NCBI RefSeq assembly: GCF_016809835.1
Contig: NZ_JAFBIL020000001.1
Location: forward strand, 372,001-436,000
Direction of reading: 5' to 3'
From: Massilia soli
GTDB taxonomy: Bacteria > Pseudomonadota > Gammaproteobacteria > Burkholderiales > Burkholderiaceae_D
Length of the DNA stretch: 64,000 nucleotides
Part shown: positions 43,879 to 53,734 of the stretch, one piece after another
Layout of the letters: every line of letters begins with the position of its first letter
Numbering within the stretch: position 1 is the stretch's first letter
The notes under the pieces: generated by a model
The model's database searches: none
Seen by the model: only the letters and a program-made list of their open reading frames with translations
Told to the model about the DNA's origin: nothing
Made by a program: the position numbers and the translations under genes

Positions 43879-44097
43879 TTAGCGTTTCGAGCCGACCACC
43901 AGAACCGCGGCGCCTGCCACGATCGCGGCAATGCTGGCCCACAGCGGGATGTTGACTTTCTTCTCTTCGGCGACCGACAGGTTGATCGGTCCGAGGCTGG
44001 CTTTGTGGGTTTCTTGCGTGAAGCTGAAACCGCCAGTGGCGACGCCCAGCACGCCAGCGAGGATGAGGATGATGCCGAGGATTTTTGCGCCGTTCAT
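43879..44097 (-). CDS. small two-helix membrane protein
   Basis: A 72-residue protein with an N-terminal membrane helix (ILGIILILAGVLGVATGGFSF), a short polar loop containing SLGPINLSVAEEKKVNIP, and a C-terminal helix (WASIAAIVAGAAVLVV). It resembles small DUF3185-like proteins; function unknown. ATG 44097 has AAGGGAA about seven bases upstream. It lies between metK and the ahcY riboswitch, but need not share their regulation. Confidence 0.7.
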   Translation of the reverse strand: MNGAKILGIILILAGVLGVATGGFSFTQETHKASLGPINLSVAEEKKVNIPLWASIAAIVAGAAVLVVGSKR

Positions 44098-44484
44098 GGT
44101 GTGTTCCCTTATTTGTCGTTGTAGGCGCATCATGCTCTGCCGTTTGAAATTCATCTGTACGCAAGCGAACATACAGACCCGGAGCGTGTCGTCTCAGCAA
44201 CGCAATCTGTCCGAGGGCAGTGTAACAAGGGCCTGTGCGCGGCACCGAACGGATCAACGGCTCCGGAAAGGCAATAGTGGCCTCGGAAGCATGCTGAAAT
44301 CCAGGAGATGCTCCAAACGAAAGTACGAAATGGGCCAGGTACACGGCTTTATCACAGCAGTCATCTTTGGATCATCGCGATGGATGAGCTCCTTCTCGTC
44401 GCCAACGGCGGCGCTTGCCGCGGCCAAGATCACCGCCTTGATCTGGGCGTGCTGACGCCGCGGGCGGGCAACAGGCAACGCACA
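44098..44484. other. gene-free stretch downstream of metK
   Basis: No protein in any frame here looks genuine: the short readings have arginine/serine-rich composition and no ribosome-binding site. It probably contains the promoter of the small membrane protein. I see no RNA gene or repeat in it. Confidence 0.5.
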
Positions 44485-44485
44485 A

Positions 44486-44509
44486 TAAAAAACGGGGCCG
44501 AAGCCCCGT
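44486..44509 (-). terminator. rho-independent terminator of metK
   Basis: On the minus strand ACGGGGC-TTCG-GCCCCGT is followed by a run of six Ts. The stem is perfect, and it starts about 20 bases after the metK stop. Confidence 0.92.
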
Positions 44510-44530
44510 GGTGTTTTCTACCTCAGCGGA

Positions 44531-45694
44531 TCACAGACCCGCTTCGGCCCGCAGCAGCGCGGCCTTGTCGGTGCGCTCCCAGGTGAACTCCGGCTCTTCG
44601 CGGCCGAAGTGGCCGTAGGCGGCGCTCTTCTGGTAGATCGGGCGCAGCAGGTCGAGCATCTGGACGATGCCTTTCGGACGCAGGTCGAAGTGCTCCATGA
44701 CCAGCGCGGCGATCTTCTCGTCGGAGATCACGCCGGTGCCTTCGGTGTAGACGGTGATGTTGATTGGGCGGGCCACGCCGATCGCGTAGCTGACCTGCAC
44801 CTGGCACTGGCGCGCCAGGCCTGCTGCGACGACGTTCTTGGCGACGTAGCGCGCGGCGTAGGCTGCCGAACGGTCGACCTTCGATGGATCCTTGCCCGAG
44901 AACGCGCCGCCGCCGTGCGGGGCTGCCCCGCCGTAGGTGTCGACAATGATCTTGCGGCCGGTCAGGCCGCAGTCGCCCTGCGGGCCGCCGATGACGAAGC
45001 GGCCGGTCGGGTTGACCAGGTAGCGGGTGCCGTTCAGCCATTCGGCCGGCAGCACCTTCTTGATGATTTCTTCGATGACCGCTTCTTCGATCTGCGAGTG
45101 CGCCACTTCCGGCGCGTGCTGGGTCGACAACACGACGGTGTCTACCGCGACCGGACGTCCGTTGACGTAGCGCAAGGTGACCTGCGACTTCGCATCCGGA
45201 CGCAGCCATGGCAGGCGGCCGTCCTTGCGCAGCTGCGACTGGCGCTCGACCAGGCGGTGCGCGTAGTGGATCGCCGCTGGCATCAGTTCGGCGGTTTCGT
45301 CGCAGGCGTAGCCGAACATCAGGCCCTGGTCGCCGGCGCCCTGGTCGAGATCGATACCTGCGCCTTCGTCGACGCCCTGGGCGATGTCGGGCGACTGCTT
45401 GTCATACGCGACCAGCACCGCGCAACCCTTGTAGTCGATGCCGTATTCGGTGTTGTCGTAACCGATGCGCTTGATGGTCTCGCGCGCAACTTGAATATAA
45501 TCCACGTTTGCGTGGGTGGTGATTTCACCTGCCAGCACCACCAGGCCGGTGTTGCACAGGGTCTCGGCAGCCACGCGCGCGGCCGGATCCTGCTCGAGGA
45601 TGGCGTCGAGGATGGCGTCGGAAATCTGGTCCGCGACTTTGTCGGGATGGCCTTCCGAAACGGATTCGGAGGTAAAGAGGTAGTCGTTAGACAT
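44531..45694 (-). CDS. metK: S-adenosylmethionine synthetase
   Basis: MetK makes SAM from methionine and ATP. It has 387 residues, with [15 protein letters not shown] at the N-terminus (ATP/Mg site), [12 protein letters not shown] (about 118) and the conserved [20 protein letters not shown] near residue 260. ATG 45694 has AGGAG eight bases upstream. An in-frame extension to 45760 crosses the leader hairpin and is not supported. The gene is divergent from the acyltransferase gene. Confidence 0.98.
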   Translation of the reverse strand: MSNDYLFTSESVSEGHPDKVADQISDAILDAILEQDPAARVAAETLCNTGLVVLAGEITTHANVDYIQVARETIKRIGYDNTEYGIDYKGCAVLVAYDKQSPDIAQGVDEGAGIDLDQGAGDQGLMFGYACDETAELMPAAIHYAHRLVERQSQLRKDGRLPWLRPDAKSQVTLRYVNGRPVAVDTVVLSTQHAPEVAHSQIEEAVIEEIIKKVLPAEWLNGTRYLVNPTGRFVIGGPQGDCGLTGRKIIVDTYGGAAPHGGGAFSGKDPSKVDRSAAYAARYVAKNVVAAGLARQCQVQVSYAIGVARPINITVYTEGTGVISDEKIAALVMEHFDLRPKGIVQMLDLLRPIYQKSAAYGHFGREEPEFTWERTDKAALLRAEAGL

Positions 45695-45722
45695 GAAGGA
45701 AGCTCCTGATACTGTTGAACAT

Positions 45723-45747
45723 GTCGCAGTACCAATGCTCCTGCGAC
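45723..45747 (-). promoter_or_regulatory. hairpin in the metK leader
   Basis: GTCGCAG (45741-45747, complement) pairs perfectly with CTGCGAC (45723-45729) around an 11-base loop, about 29 bases upstream of the metK ATG. A second GTCGC lies just upstream. It does not match a SAM riboswitch class that I recognise. It may be an unrecognised leader element or a protein-binding site. Confidence 0.4.
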
Positions 45748-45881
45748 GCTTTAGCGACATTTATATTCCGCTTCGCAAGTTGTCTATTAACTCGGCGGAT
45801 CCTGCTGAAGGTGGTATTTTACGCTGCTTGCGATTTTTTTGGTTGGGCAACCAACCGTTCTTGAATTTTGATCAATATTCC

Positions 45882-46733
45882 ATGCTTGTTCCCCTGTTTC
45901 GCCTGCTGTCCGCCCTCCCCCTTCCCGTCTTGCATTTCCTCGGTGCGGCGTTGGGTTGGCTCGTCTATCTGACCTCGCCGTCATATCGCCGCCGCCTGCG
46001 CGGCAACCTGGAGGCGGCCGGTTTCGGCAGCCACCTGAACCAGGCAATTGCCGAGTCCGGAAAGGCCATCGTCGAATTGCCGTTTGTCTGGTGCGCCAAG
46101 CCGGAGCGTGTCGCCTCTCACGCCACCAACGAGAACTTCGAGTATGTCGAAGCGGTGCTCGCCGCCGGCCGCGGCATCGTGTTCCTGACGCCCCACCTGG
46201 GCTGCTTTGAAATCACCGCGCAGCAGATCGCGCTGCGCACGCCGCTGACCGTGATGTACCGCCCGCCCAAGAAGGCGGCGCTCAAGCCGCTGATCGAAGG
46301 CGCCCGCGCGCGCCACAACCTGCACCTCGCGCCGGCCAATATGTCGGGCGTGCGGATCCTCGCCAAATGCCTCAAACGCGGCGAGCCGATCGGCATCCTG
46401 CCCGACCAGGTGCCGCAGGAAGGCGAAGGCGTCTGGGCGCCGTTCTTCGGCCGCACCGCCTACACCATGACCCTGCCGGCCAAGCTGGCCCGGATCGGCG
46501 ACCCGGAAGTGATCCTGGTCTATGCCGAGCGGCGCCCGCGCGGCCTCGGCTACATTGTGCGTTTCGTGCCGTTTACCGGCTCGCTGGAGGGCAGCGTTGC
46601 CGACCAGGCACAGGCGATCAACCAGGCGATGGAGCAGCTGATCGCACGCTGCCCGGCGCAGTATTTCTGGAGCTACAACCGCTACAAGCAGCCTGACGGC
46701 GTCCCCGCGCCGGATGCGCAGGTGGCCGCATGA
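45882..46733 (+). CDS. LpxL/HtrB-family lipid A acyltransferase (first copy)
   Basis: A 283-residue inner-membrane acyltransferase of the lipid A biosynthesis family, which adds secondary acyl chains to Kdo2-lipid IVA. An N-terminal anchor helix (about 2-24) precedes the HX4E catalytic motif in FLTPHLGCFEIT (about 104-110). GILPDQVPQEGEGVW and the C-terminal QYFWSYNRYKQP are typical. The start at 45882 has no clear ribosome-binding site, so it is approximate. It overlaps the next acyltransferase by ATGA. Confidence 0.9.
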   Translation: MLVPLFRLLSALPLPVLHFLGAALGWLVYLTSPSYRRRLRGNLEAAGFGSHLNQAIAESGKAIVELPFVWCAKPERVASHATNENFEYVEAVLAAGRGIVFLTPHLGCFEITAQQIALRTPLTVMYRPPKKAALKPLIEGARARHNLHLAPANMSGVRILAKCLKRGEPIGILPDQVPQEGEGVWAPFFGRTAYTMTLPAKLARIGDPEVILVYAERRPRGLGYIVRFVPFTGSLEGSVADQAQAINQAMEQLIARCPAQYFWSYNRYKQPDGVPAPDAQVAA

Positions 46734-47605
46734 GGTTGTTGCTGGGTTTGATGTGGCTGCTCCACTGGCTGCCGCTGCCGATTCTTGGCCGCATTGGCAA
46801 GGCCGTGGGCTCGGTGCTGTTCATGGTGCTGGGCAAGCGCCGCCATATCACGCTGACCAACCTGCGCATGGCGATGCCGGAACTGTCCGAGCAACAACGC
46901 GTCGCGCTGGCGCGCCAGCATTTCCAGGCCTATTCGCGCAGCATCTGGGAGCGCGCGGTCCTGTGGTGGGCGCCGGAGCAGCGCCTGCGCCGCCTGATCA
47001 AGGTGGATCCGCAGGTGCCGCTGGCGCAGATCCAGGCCGGCCCGACCATCCTGCTGTGCCCGCACTTCGTCTGCCTCGACGTGGCCGGCGTGGCGGTGAT
47101 GCTGGAAACCAGCCTGTGCTCGATCTATGTACAGCAGAAAAACCAGGCCTTCGACGACGTGCTGCGCGCCGGCCGTTCGCGCTTTCGCCCGGTACAGCTG
47201 TTCTCGCGCAAGGAAGGCGTGAAGCCGATCATCCGCGCGATGCGCGACCACCTGCCTTACTTCATGCTGCCCGACATGGATTTCGGCGAGAAGGATTCGA
47301 CCTTCGTCGATTTCTTCGGCACCCCGGCCGCCACCCTGACCGCGCCGGGACGCATCGCGGCCAGCACCGGCGCTGCCGTCATTCCGGTCGTGGCAACCTT
47401 CCTGCCGAACTACCAGGGCTGGAAGGTGACGTTTTATCCAGCGTGGGAAAACTATCCCGGCGACGACATGGTCAGCGCCGCGCGCCGCATGAACGCCTTT
47501 ATTGAAGAGCGCGTACGCGAAGCCCCGGCCGAATATTTCTGGACCCACAAGCGCTACAAGACGCGCCCGCAAGGCGAAGCCTCGCCGTATGCGCCGCGCG
47601 CCTAG
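46730..47605 (+). CDS. LpxL/LpxM-family lipid A acyltransferase (second copy)
   Basis: A 291-residue paralogue of the preceding gene. It has an N-terminal membrane anchor, the catalytic motif in [13 protein letters not shown] (HX4D, where the first copy has HX4E; about 111-120), [18 protein letters not shown] and the C-terminal [13 protein letters not shown]. The pair probably adds the two secondary acyl chains in turn; which does which cannot be said. The ATGA overlap shows translational coupling. Confidence 0.9.
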   Translation: MRLLLGLMWLLHWLPLPILGRIGKAVGSVLFMVLGKRRHITLTNLRMAMPELSEQQRVALARQHFQAYSRSIWERAVLWWAPEQRLRRLIKVDPQVPLAQIQAGPTILLCPHFVCLDVAGVAVMLETSLCSIYVQQKNQAFDDVLRAGRSRFRPVQLFSRKEGVKPIIRAMRDHLPYFMLPDMDFGEKDSTFVDFFGTPAATLTAPGRIAASTGAAVIPVVATFLPNYQGWKVTFYPAWENYPGDDMVSAARRMNAFIEERVREAPAEYFWTHKRYKTRPQGEASPYAPRA

Positions 47606-47624
47606 CCCGTTTATACTGATCCGC

Positions 47625-48488
47625 ATGAAACTGACATTCACCAAAATGCATGGCGCCGGCAACGACTTCATCGTCATCGATGCCACCCGCACGCCGGTCG
47701 ACCTGCGTCCCGACCAATGGCAGCGCCTGGCCGACCGCCGCTTCGGCATCGGCGCCGACCAGATCCTGGTGGTGCAGCCGCCCTCCACCGAGGGCTGCGA
47801 TTTCCGCTACCGCATCTTCAACAATGACGGCGGCGAGGTCGAACAGTGCGGCAACGGCGCGCGCGCCTTCGTCAAGTTCGTCACTGAAAAAGGCCTGACC
47901 GACAAGACCAGCCTCCGGGTAGAGACCATGAAGGGCATCATCGCCCCGCGCCTCGAAGCCGACGGCAGCATCACGGTGGACATGGGCGCGCCGCGCCTCG
48001 ATCCGGCCGAGGTGCCGTTCGATAGCGCCGGCCTGGCCGGCTGGGCCGAGGGCGAGGACACCACCTGGCCGCTGCCCATCAAGGTGGCCGGCGCCAGCAA
48101 GACGGTGTTCGTGTCGGTGGTCTCGATGGGCAATCCGCACGCGGTGCAAGTGGTCGAGAATGTCGATACCGCGCCGGTCGCGGAAACCGGCGCGCTGATC
48201 GAGCGCCATGTGCGCTTCCCGGCGCGCGTGAATGCGGGTTTCATGCAAGTGGTGGACCGCCACCACATCCGCCTGCGCGTCTATGAACGCGGCGCCGGCG
48301 AGACCCTCGCGTGCGGCACCGGCGCCTGTGCCGCGGTGGTGGCCGGCATCCGCCGCGGCCTGCTCGATTCGCCGGTGCGGGTCAGCGCGCCCGGCGGCGA
48401 GTTGTCGATCGCCTGGGACGGCGGCGCCCAGCCGGTGCTCCTTTCCGGCCCTGCCGTGACGGTGTTCGAAGGCGAAGTCGAGATCTGA
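47625..48488 (+). CDS. dapF: diaminopimelate epimerase
   Basis: DapF interconverts LL- and meso-diaminopimelate for lysine and peptidoglycan. The 287-residue protein has both catalytic cysteines: [10 protein letters not shown] (about residue 77) and [12 protein letters not shown] (about 228). The N-terminus [14 protein letters not shown] is characteristic. It lies 19 bases after the second acyltransferase gene and is likely cotranscribed with it. It converges on the Sel1-repeat gene with a 13-base gap. Confidence 0.96.
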   Translation: MKLTFTKMHGAGNDFIVIDATRTPVDLRPDQWQRLADRRFGIGADQILVVQPPSTEGCDFRYRIFNNDGGEVEQCGNGARAFVKFVTEKGLTDKTSLRVETMKGIIAPRLEADGSITVDMGAPRLDPAEVPFDSAGLAGWAEGEDTTWPLPIKVAGASKTVFVSVVSMGNPHAVQVVENVDTAPVAETGALIERHVRFPARVNAGFMQVVDRHHIRLRVYERGAGETLACGTGACAAVVAGIRRGLLDSPVRVSAPGGELSIAWDGGAQPVLLSGPAVTVFEGEVEI

Positions 48489-48501
48489 AGCGGCGCGCCG
48501 C

Positions 48502-49995
48502 TCATGCCGCCATGTCGAATGACTCCACTTCGGCATCGAGGCAAGCCTCCGGCGCCACCGTCTTGAGACGGTATAGCCGCTGGCGGTAATTTCCTTCAGG
48601 GCCGCCCGGCCCGCCGTCGATGCCGTCGAACACCCTGACCAGCCGGTCGAGCGCCTCGCGCTCGGCTGCCGTCTCCACCATCACCAGGCGCCGCTTGCTG
48701 CGCCCGTAACTGCTGCGGATATCGATCACCAGGCAATGCCCGCAGTCGGCGCGCGCGACATCGAGCAGCAGCGCCTCGGCGCGGCTCAAGCCGAACAACT
48801 GCGCCAGTTCGAGGCGCGCCGCCAGCAAAGGGTGGGCTCGCGACAGGGCCAGCCGCGCCGGCAGGCCAAACGGTTCGCGCGGGGCGATCCGGCCGAGCGC
48901 CAGGCGCGCTTCGGCGCAACCCTGCACGGCCGCTTTCTGCAGCCAGTACACGGCGCGCACATCGTTGCTTTCGTTTTCACGGCGCGCGCGCCAGGCGTGA
49001 TTGCCGCATTCGAGCTGGGCGTCGCGGAAACCCATGCCGGCAGCGCGTTCCAGGTAGCGCTGCGCCATATTGACGTTGCGCTGGGAGAACTCGGGTTTGA
49101 TATAGATGCGCGACAGGGCGTACCAGGCCTCGGCCAGGCCCTGCTCGCCCGCCAGCGCCAGCCATTGGATCGCCTTGCGGAAATTGGCGGACCCATTGCC
49201 GGGCGTGGTGCGGCTGCCGTCGAGCCGCATGCGCGCCCACCACAATCCCATCGCCAGCTGGGCGTCGCGGTCGTTTTCGGCGGCGGCGAGCTCCCAGAAA
49301 TGGCGGCTCTCGGCGGCGTCCGCCGGATCGCCGGCGGCGCCGCCGAGCAGTTGGGCGCAGCGCGACAGCAGCACGACATCGCCGGGCGCGAGCCGCGCGC
49401 GCAGCCGGTTCGGTTCGGCGCTGGCCGCCACCAGCGCACGGGCCTGCGGCAAGGCCAGCGCCAGGTAGGCTGGCCAGTCGCGCGACTGCCAGGCGGCATC
49501 GATCAGCGGCAGGCTGGGCGGCGCCGGCATCGCCGGCGGCTGGCGCGTGGCGGGCGCCGGTCCGCACTGGCCGGCGCCGGCGCGGCGATGCTGCACCAGC
49601 AGCAGCACAGCGTCGGTAAAGCCGGCAGCCGCGCCGGCTTCGAGTGCGCGCAGCGCCTTGGCGCGCACCGGCTGCGCGGCGTCCGGGTCGGCCAGCGCCA
49701 GCTGGGCGAACACGATGCCGGCGCGCACGCTGCCACCATCGTGGGCGCGCTCGTACCAGTGCTGCAGCGGCCGCGGGCTGGCACTGGCCAGTTCGACCGG
49801 GATGTGGGTGCCGATCAGGTCGACCGCCTCGGCGCAGTCCTGCTGCGCCGCGCGGTCGAGCCAGTGCAGCGCGGTCGGCAGGCTCCTGGGCAGGCCGGTG
49901 CTGCCGAACAGGTAGCGCTTGCCAAGCTCGAGCTGAGCCGAGGCGTTGCCGCTGCGCGCTGCCCGTATGATGCCCAGTTCTTCGCGATTTGCCAT
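48502..49995 (-). CDS. Sel1-repeat (TPR-like) protein
   Basis: A cytoplasmic protein of about 497 residues. Sel1-type repeats are visible at ASAQLELGKRYLFGSTGLPR, EQGLAEAWYALSRIYIKPEF, MGFRDAQLECGNHAWRAR and AVQGCAEARLALGRIA. The C-terminal part (about 400-497) holds LLDVARADCGHCLVIDI and has no domain that I recognise. Sel1 repeats are protein-interaction scaffolds. There is no signal peptide if it starts at 49995; a longer reading to 50091 has no convincing start. Function unknown. Confidence 0.75.
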   Translation of the reverse strand: MANREELGIIRAARSGNASAQLELGKRYLFGSTGLPRSLPTALHWLDRAAQQDCAEAVDLIGTHIPVELASASPRPLQHWYERAHDGGSVRAGIVFAQLALADPDAAQPVRAKALRALEAGAAAGFTDAVLLLVQHRRAGAGQCGPAPATRQPPAMPAPPSLPLIDAAWQSRDWPAYLALALPQARALVAASAEPNRLRARLAPGDVVLLSRCAQLLGGAAGDPADAAESRHFWELAAAENDRDAQLAMGLWWARMRLDGSRTTPGNGSANFRKAIQWLALAGEQGLAEAWYALSRIYIKPEFSQRNVNMAQRYLERAAGMGFRDAQLECGNHAWRARRENESNDVRAVYWLQKAAVQGCAEARLALGRIAPREPFGLPARLALSRAHPLLAARLELAQLFGLSRAEALLLDVARADCGHCLVIDIRSSYGRSKRRLVMVETAAEREALDRLVRVFDGIDGGPGGPEGNYRQRLYRLKTVAPEACLDAEVESFDMAA

Positions 49996-50386
49996 CGGTG
50001 ACGATCCATGGTGACTTGGAAAAACAGCGGCGAAGCCAGCGCCGCCGCACCAGACCCGCCGGCATGGAATCGAGGCGGCGTGAGCAGGCAAGTCTATGCC
50101 ACAAGTTCATGCGGGATAGACAAAACGGTATCGAGTTTGATGTTGCGCAAACCTGTGGCGCGATGAAACTTACGCGGTGCTTACAGGGGAAAACGCCAAT
50201 GACGCACTGTCATAGTTGCCCCGTTTCAAAAATACAACAAGGCCATGAAATTATTGCCGTCAAATCAAAAGGAGACCCATAATTGATTTGAACAACAATA
50301 TTTACGAAGCGGTGCCGCCTGATCAACGACGATTTTCCGGACACTTGCCCAAATCCAAGCGCTTTACAATTTCTGAGGACAGCTAC
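49996..50386. other. gene-free stretch between the Sel1 gene and the first porin
   Basis: A divergent intergenic region. An AAAGGAGA sequence at 50264-50275 resembles a ribosome-binding site but is followed only by a short reading from TTG 50288 that runs into the porin frame. No RNA gene or repeat was seen. The porin promoter should lie here. Confidence 0.45.
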
Positions 50387-51442
50387 ATGAAAAAATCACT
50401 TTTGGCTCTGGCAATATTAGGTTCGCTCGCCGGCGTGGCACAGGCTCAATCTTCGGTTCAAATCTACGGTACGGTCGACGCAGGCTTCATCAAGCGCACC
50501 GACCAGTCGATGGCGATCGGCAAGCGCGCGAACAATACGCTCGGATTCAAGGGTACGGAAGACTTGGGCAATGGCCTGAAGGCACTTTTCCAGCTGGAAA
50601 TTCGTTATGAGCCGGATACCGGCACCATCGAGCAGGGCGCCGGCGGCATCCAGCGTCCGCTGTTCCAGGGTCAGAGCCGGGTCGGCCTGCAGGGCGGCTT
50701 CGGTATGGTCCGCCTCGGCCGCGGCCTGACCGCGTTCCAGGAAACCAGCACCCAGTTCGAGCCATTCCACGGCGTTCCTAGCCCGGCCGGCTTCCAGACC
50801 GACCTGACCGTCGCTGGCTACACCTCCGACCCGCTCGGCATGATCGCTAACTCGACCAACCGCTTCTCGAACGCGCTGTTCTACAACTCGCCAGAAATCG
50901 GCGGCTTCCAGATCAACACCACGGTCGCCACCAAAGAAAGCAACCAGGGCGTGGCGATCATCGGCCGCGGCACCGCGGCGGCACCGCAGTACGGCCCGAG
51001 CGCGGCAGCGTCGGCCAACCCGTACTCGGTATCGGCAACCTACAAGAACGGTCCAGTGGCGATGATGCTGGCCGCCGAGCGCAACGCGGTTGAGTCGGAA
51101 CTGTGGTCGATCGCAGGTTCGGTCATGGCGACCCCGGCGCTGAAACTGATGGCGTCGTACACCGCGCAAGACCAGGAACACACCCGCCTGCTGAACCCGG
51201 AGACCGATTCGTGGGTCGTCGGCGCGAACTACACGATGGGCCCAGGCAAGGTGCTGATCGGTTACGGCCAGAAGACGCCTGACGGCATCGCCAAGACCAA
51301 GCAGTTCTCGATCGGCTACGAATACAGCCTGTCGAAGCGCACCTACCTGTACTTCGATGCATCGAACAAGAAGTCGGGCATCACCGCGACCAACACCATC
51401 AACATCAAGCACTACGCAGTGGGCGTGAACCACGCATTCTGA
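50387..51442 (+). CDS. outer membrane porin, Gram-negative general type (first copy)
   Basis: A 351-residue 16-stranded-type porin of the betaproteobacterial family. A signal peptide (MKKSLLALAILGSLAGVAQA) is followed by QSSVQIYGTVDAGF, the standard mature N-terminus. RVGLQGGFGMVRLGRG is conserved, and the protein ends in phenylalanine (VGVNHAF), the outer-membrane insertion signal. GAGG lies eight bases before ATG 50387; an upstream reading from 50288 would mask the signal peptide. The second porin gene follows 231 bases downstream. Confidence 0.93.
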   Translation: MKKSLLALAILGSLAGVAQAQSSVQIYGTVDAGFIKRTDQSMAIGKRANNTLGFKGTEDLGNGLKALFQLEIRYEPDTGTIEQGAGGIQRPLFQGQSRVGLQGGFGMVRLGRGLTAFQETSTQFEPFHGVPSPAGFQTDLTVAGYTSDPLGMIANSTNRFSNALFYNSPEIGGFQINTTVATKESNQGVAIIGRGTAAAPQYGPSAAASANPYSVSATYKNGPVAMMLAAERNAVESELWSIAGSVMATPALKLMASYTAQDQEHTRLLNPETDSWVVGANYTMGPGKVLIGYGQKTPDGIAKTKQFSIGYEYSLSKRTYLYFDASNKKSGITATNTINIKHYAVGVNHAF

Positions 51443-51673
51443 TGCGCCGGGCCGGCGGGGCGCAAGCCCTGCCAGCGCGAATTTGGGGGCGAAGCCAGGG
51501 CAACCTGCTTCGCCCTTGGCATATCCATGAGAAATTCGCCGCAAGTCAACTGTGTCATTTCCGCAACCACGCCCGGCCTCACGTTCTGTACAAGAATGTT
51601 GAACGATGGCATATTGGATCAAACGAATTTAGTACGCGCGTTCGTTTTACTAAAATATCCTCTTGGAGACGCA

Positions 51674-52945
51674 ATGAAAACAAAATTTATCGCTGGTGTT
51701 ATCGCTACCTGTTTTGCAGCACCCGTCATGGCGCAGTCCAGCGTGCAGATCTATGGCATTGCCGACGCTGGCATCACGAAGACCAAGGGAGAGTCGGCAC
51801 GCATCTTCAGTGGCGGTGCTGACGGTTCGCGCATCGGCTTTAAAGGTACCGAAGACATCGGCGGTGGATGGAAGGGCATCTTCAACCTGGAAGCGCGTGT
51901 CGAACTCGACACCGGCACCCAGACCCCGACCCTGATCACCGACAACCCAGGCCTGTACCTGACCCGCGGCATGCAGGCATTGCCGCCAGCGATCGTCACC
52001 GGCCTGCGCAACGCAGTGCAGCCAAAAGGCGGCGCCGCGGTCAATCCTGAGAAGGCGCTGTTCGACCGTACCGCGATGGTCGGCCTGATCACCCCGGTCG
52101 GCGCTTTCCTGCTGGGCCGCATGTACACCCCTGGCTACGAAGTGTTCGCCGCGGCTGACGCGTTCGAAACCGGCACTGCCGGCACCTGGGGCGGCATCAC
52201 CGGCGGCACCGCCGGCTTCACCGCGCTGGGCGCGGACATCCGCTCGCAGAAATCGGTCCAGTACCGCATCGCGACGCCAGCGGGCATCGGCGGTTCGGTC
52301 ATGTACGGCGGCAAGCAGTCCGGTTACCTGGGCCGCTACAACAAGTTCTACGGCGCAGCGGTGACCTACAAGGCCAACGGCTTCGACGTCGGTATCGGCC
52401 ACAACCGCGGCTACGACTGGATGGACCGCAAGTCGCTGGTGACCACCACCATCGGCGGCTCCTACACCATGGGCGCGTTCAAGTTCTTCGCCGGCTGGCA
52501 CGACCAGGAAAACCACAACTCGGCACTGCTGCGCGACTACATCGGCGCATGGGACGCCAGCGTCGCTCCGACCCTGGCGCCACTGGGCGCGCCGACCGCG
52601 ACCGCGCTGCGTAACGTGTTCGTGACCAACATCACCCGCAACAGCCAGGTTGACGCCACCAGCTACCAGCTGGGCGCGCACTACAAGATGGGCGCAGGCC
52701 GCGTGATGGTCTCGGCAGCACGCCAGAACGACCACACCTCGTCGGACAGCGATGCCACCCTGATGGCCATCGGCTACGACTACAACCTGTCCAAGCGCAC
52801 CGACGTCTACACCGTGTTCGCGCGCATGAACAACCAGAACGACGGCCAGTACACGCCAGGCGTGTCCGGTTCGCCAGGCGGCTTCACCAAAGTGCCAGGC
52901 GAAGACAGCCACGCAATTCAGGTTGGCATCCGTCACCGCTTCTGA
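51674..52945 (+). CDS. outer membrane porin, Gram-negative general type (second copy)
   Basis: A 423-residue porin, 72 residues longer than its neighbour. A signal peptide (about 1-21, ending VMA) precedes QSSVQIYGIADAGI. Extra length is visible in the segments NPGLYLTRGMQALPP and TAGTWGGITGG, which probably form longer surface loops. It ends RHRF, with terminal phenylalanine. GGAG lies six bases before the ATG. A strong terminator follows. The two porins are related and probably arose by duplication, though they have diverged. Confidence 0.93.
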   Translation: MKTKFIAGVIATCFAAPVMAQSSVQIYGIADAGITKTKGESARIFSGGADGSRIGFKGTEDIGGGWKGIFNLEARVELDTGTQTPTLITDNPGLYLTRGMQALPPAIVTGLRNAVQPKGGAAVNPEKALFDRTAMVGLITPVGAFLLGRMYTPGYEVFAAADAFETGTAGTWGGITGGTAGFTALGADIRSQKSVQYRIATPAGIGGSVMYGGKQSGYLGRYNKFYGAAVTYKANGFDVGIGHNRGYDWMDRKSLVTTTIGGSYTMGAFKFFAGWHDQENHNSALLRDYIGAWDASVAPTLAPLGAPTATALRNVFVTNITRNSQVDATSYQLGAHYKMGAGRVMVSAARQNDHTSSDSDATLMAIGYDYNLSKRTDVYTVFARMNNQNDGQYTPGVSGSPGGFTKVPGEDSHAIQVGIRHRF

Positions 52946-52964
52946 TCGTTCGATCAGCGCCACG

Positions 52965-52988
52965 AAAAGACGTCTTCGGACGTCTTTT
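52965..52988 (+). terminator. rho-independent terminator after the second porin
   Basis: AAAAGACGTC-TTCG-GACGTCTTTT is a perfect ten-bp stem with a tetraloop, running into eight Ts. It starts about 20 bases after the stop codon. Confidence 0.95.
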
Positions 52989-53057
52989 TTTTATTGCCGA
53001 AATGTTTTCGCTTTCATTGCGCGGCTGTCGGTTAAAATTGCGCTTCCCCCTGACCAT

Positions 53058-53729
53058 ATGACCTCAATGACCGCTTCACTGGACTCCGCAGCAGTCGCCA
53101 GCTTTCTGGCCGACAATCCCAACTTCTTCGAAGAACACGTTGCCTTGCTGGGCAAGGTAAAACTGTCGAGTCCGCTGACCGGCAAGACCGTGTCTTTGCA
53201 GGAACGCCAGATGGAAGTGATGCGCGACAAGTACAAGACGCTTGAGCTGAGCATGTCCCAGCTGGTCCGTACCGCCCAGGAAAACGCCGCCATCGCCAAC
53301 CGTTTCCATGGCTGGACCGCGGCCCTGCTGCGCGCGCGCGCCGGCGCCGACCTGCCGCGGGTGCTGGTCGACGGCCTGAAGGAGCATTTCGGCGTGCCGC
53401 AGGCCACCTTGCGCCTGTGGAACCTCGATGCGCAGCACCAGGCCGAGTGGTTCGCCGCAGGCGTCTCGGACGACGCCCGCATCTTCGCCAACAGCCTGCT
53501 GGCGCCTTACTGCGGCAGCAACCACGACTTCGAAGCGGTGCGCTGGCTCGACCAGGCCGATGCCGTGCAATCGACCGTCATCCTGCCGCTGCGCAGCAGC
53601 GCCGGCGCGTTCGGCCTGCTGATCATGGGGTCGCCCGATCCGGATCGCTTCACGTCGGCGATGGCGACCGATTTCCTCACCCACATTGGCGACATTGCCA
53701 GCGCGGCGCTGGAAGCGCTGCGCGCCTGA
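53058..53729 (+). CDS. DUF484 (GAF-like) family protein
   Basis: A 223-residue protein of the DUF484 family, which usually sits just before xerC. The N-terminal ADNPNFFEEHVALLGKVKL and the following SLQERQMEVMRDKYKTLE coiled coil are characteristic; the C-terminal part (about 90-220) is GAF-like. Function unknown. The start at 53058 (MTSMTASLD) is chosen; the ATG two codons later is also possible. It is separated from xerC by five bases, so the two are one operon. Confidence 0.88.
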   Translation: MTSMTASLDSAAVASFLADNPNFFEEHVALLGKVKLSSPLTGKTVSLQERQMEVMRDKYKTLELSMSQLVRTAQENAAIANRFHGWTAALLRARAGADLPRVLVDGLKEHFGVPQATLRLWNLDAQHQAEWFAAGVSDDARIFANSLLAPYCGSNHDFEAVRWLDQADAVQSTVILPLRSSAGAFGLLIMGSPDPDRFTSAMATDFLTHIGDIASAALEALRA

Positions 53730-53734
53730 GCATC

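Noticed and set aside
43727-44344. A 205-residue minus-strand reading through the riboswitch and small membrane gene
   Set aside because: It covers the SAH riboswitch and is out of frame with the convincing two-helix protein.
44254-44478. A 74-residue minus-strand reading containing MTAVIKP, resembling the PII protein N-terminus
   Set aside because: The match is only a few residues, there is no ribosome-binding site, and the rest does not resemble PII.
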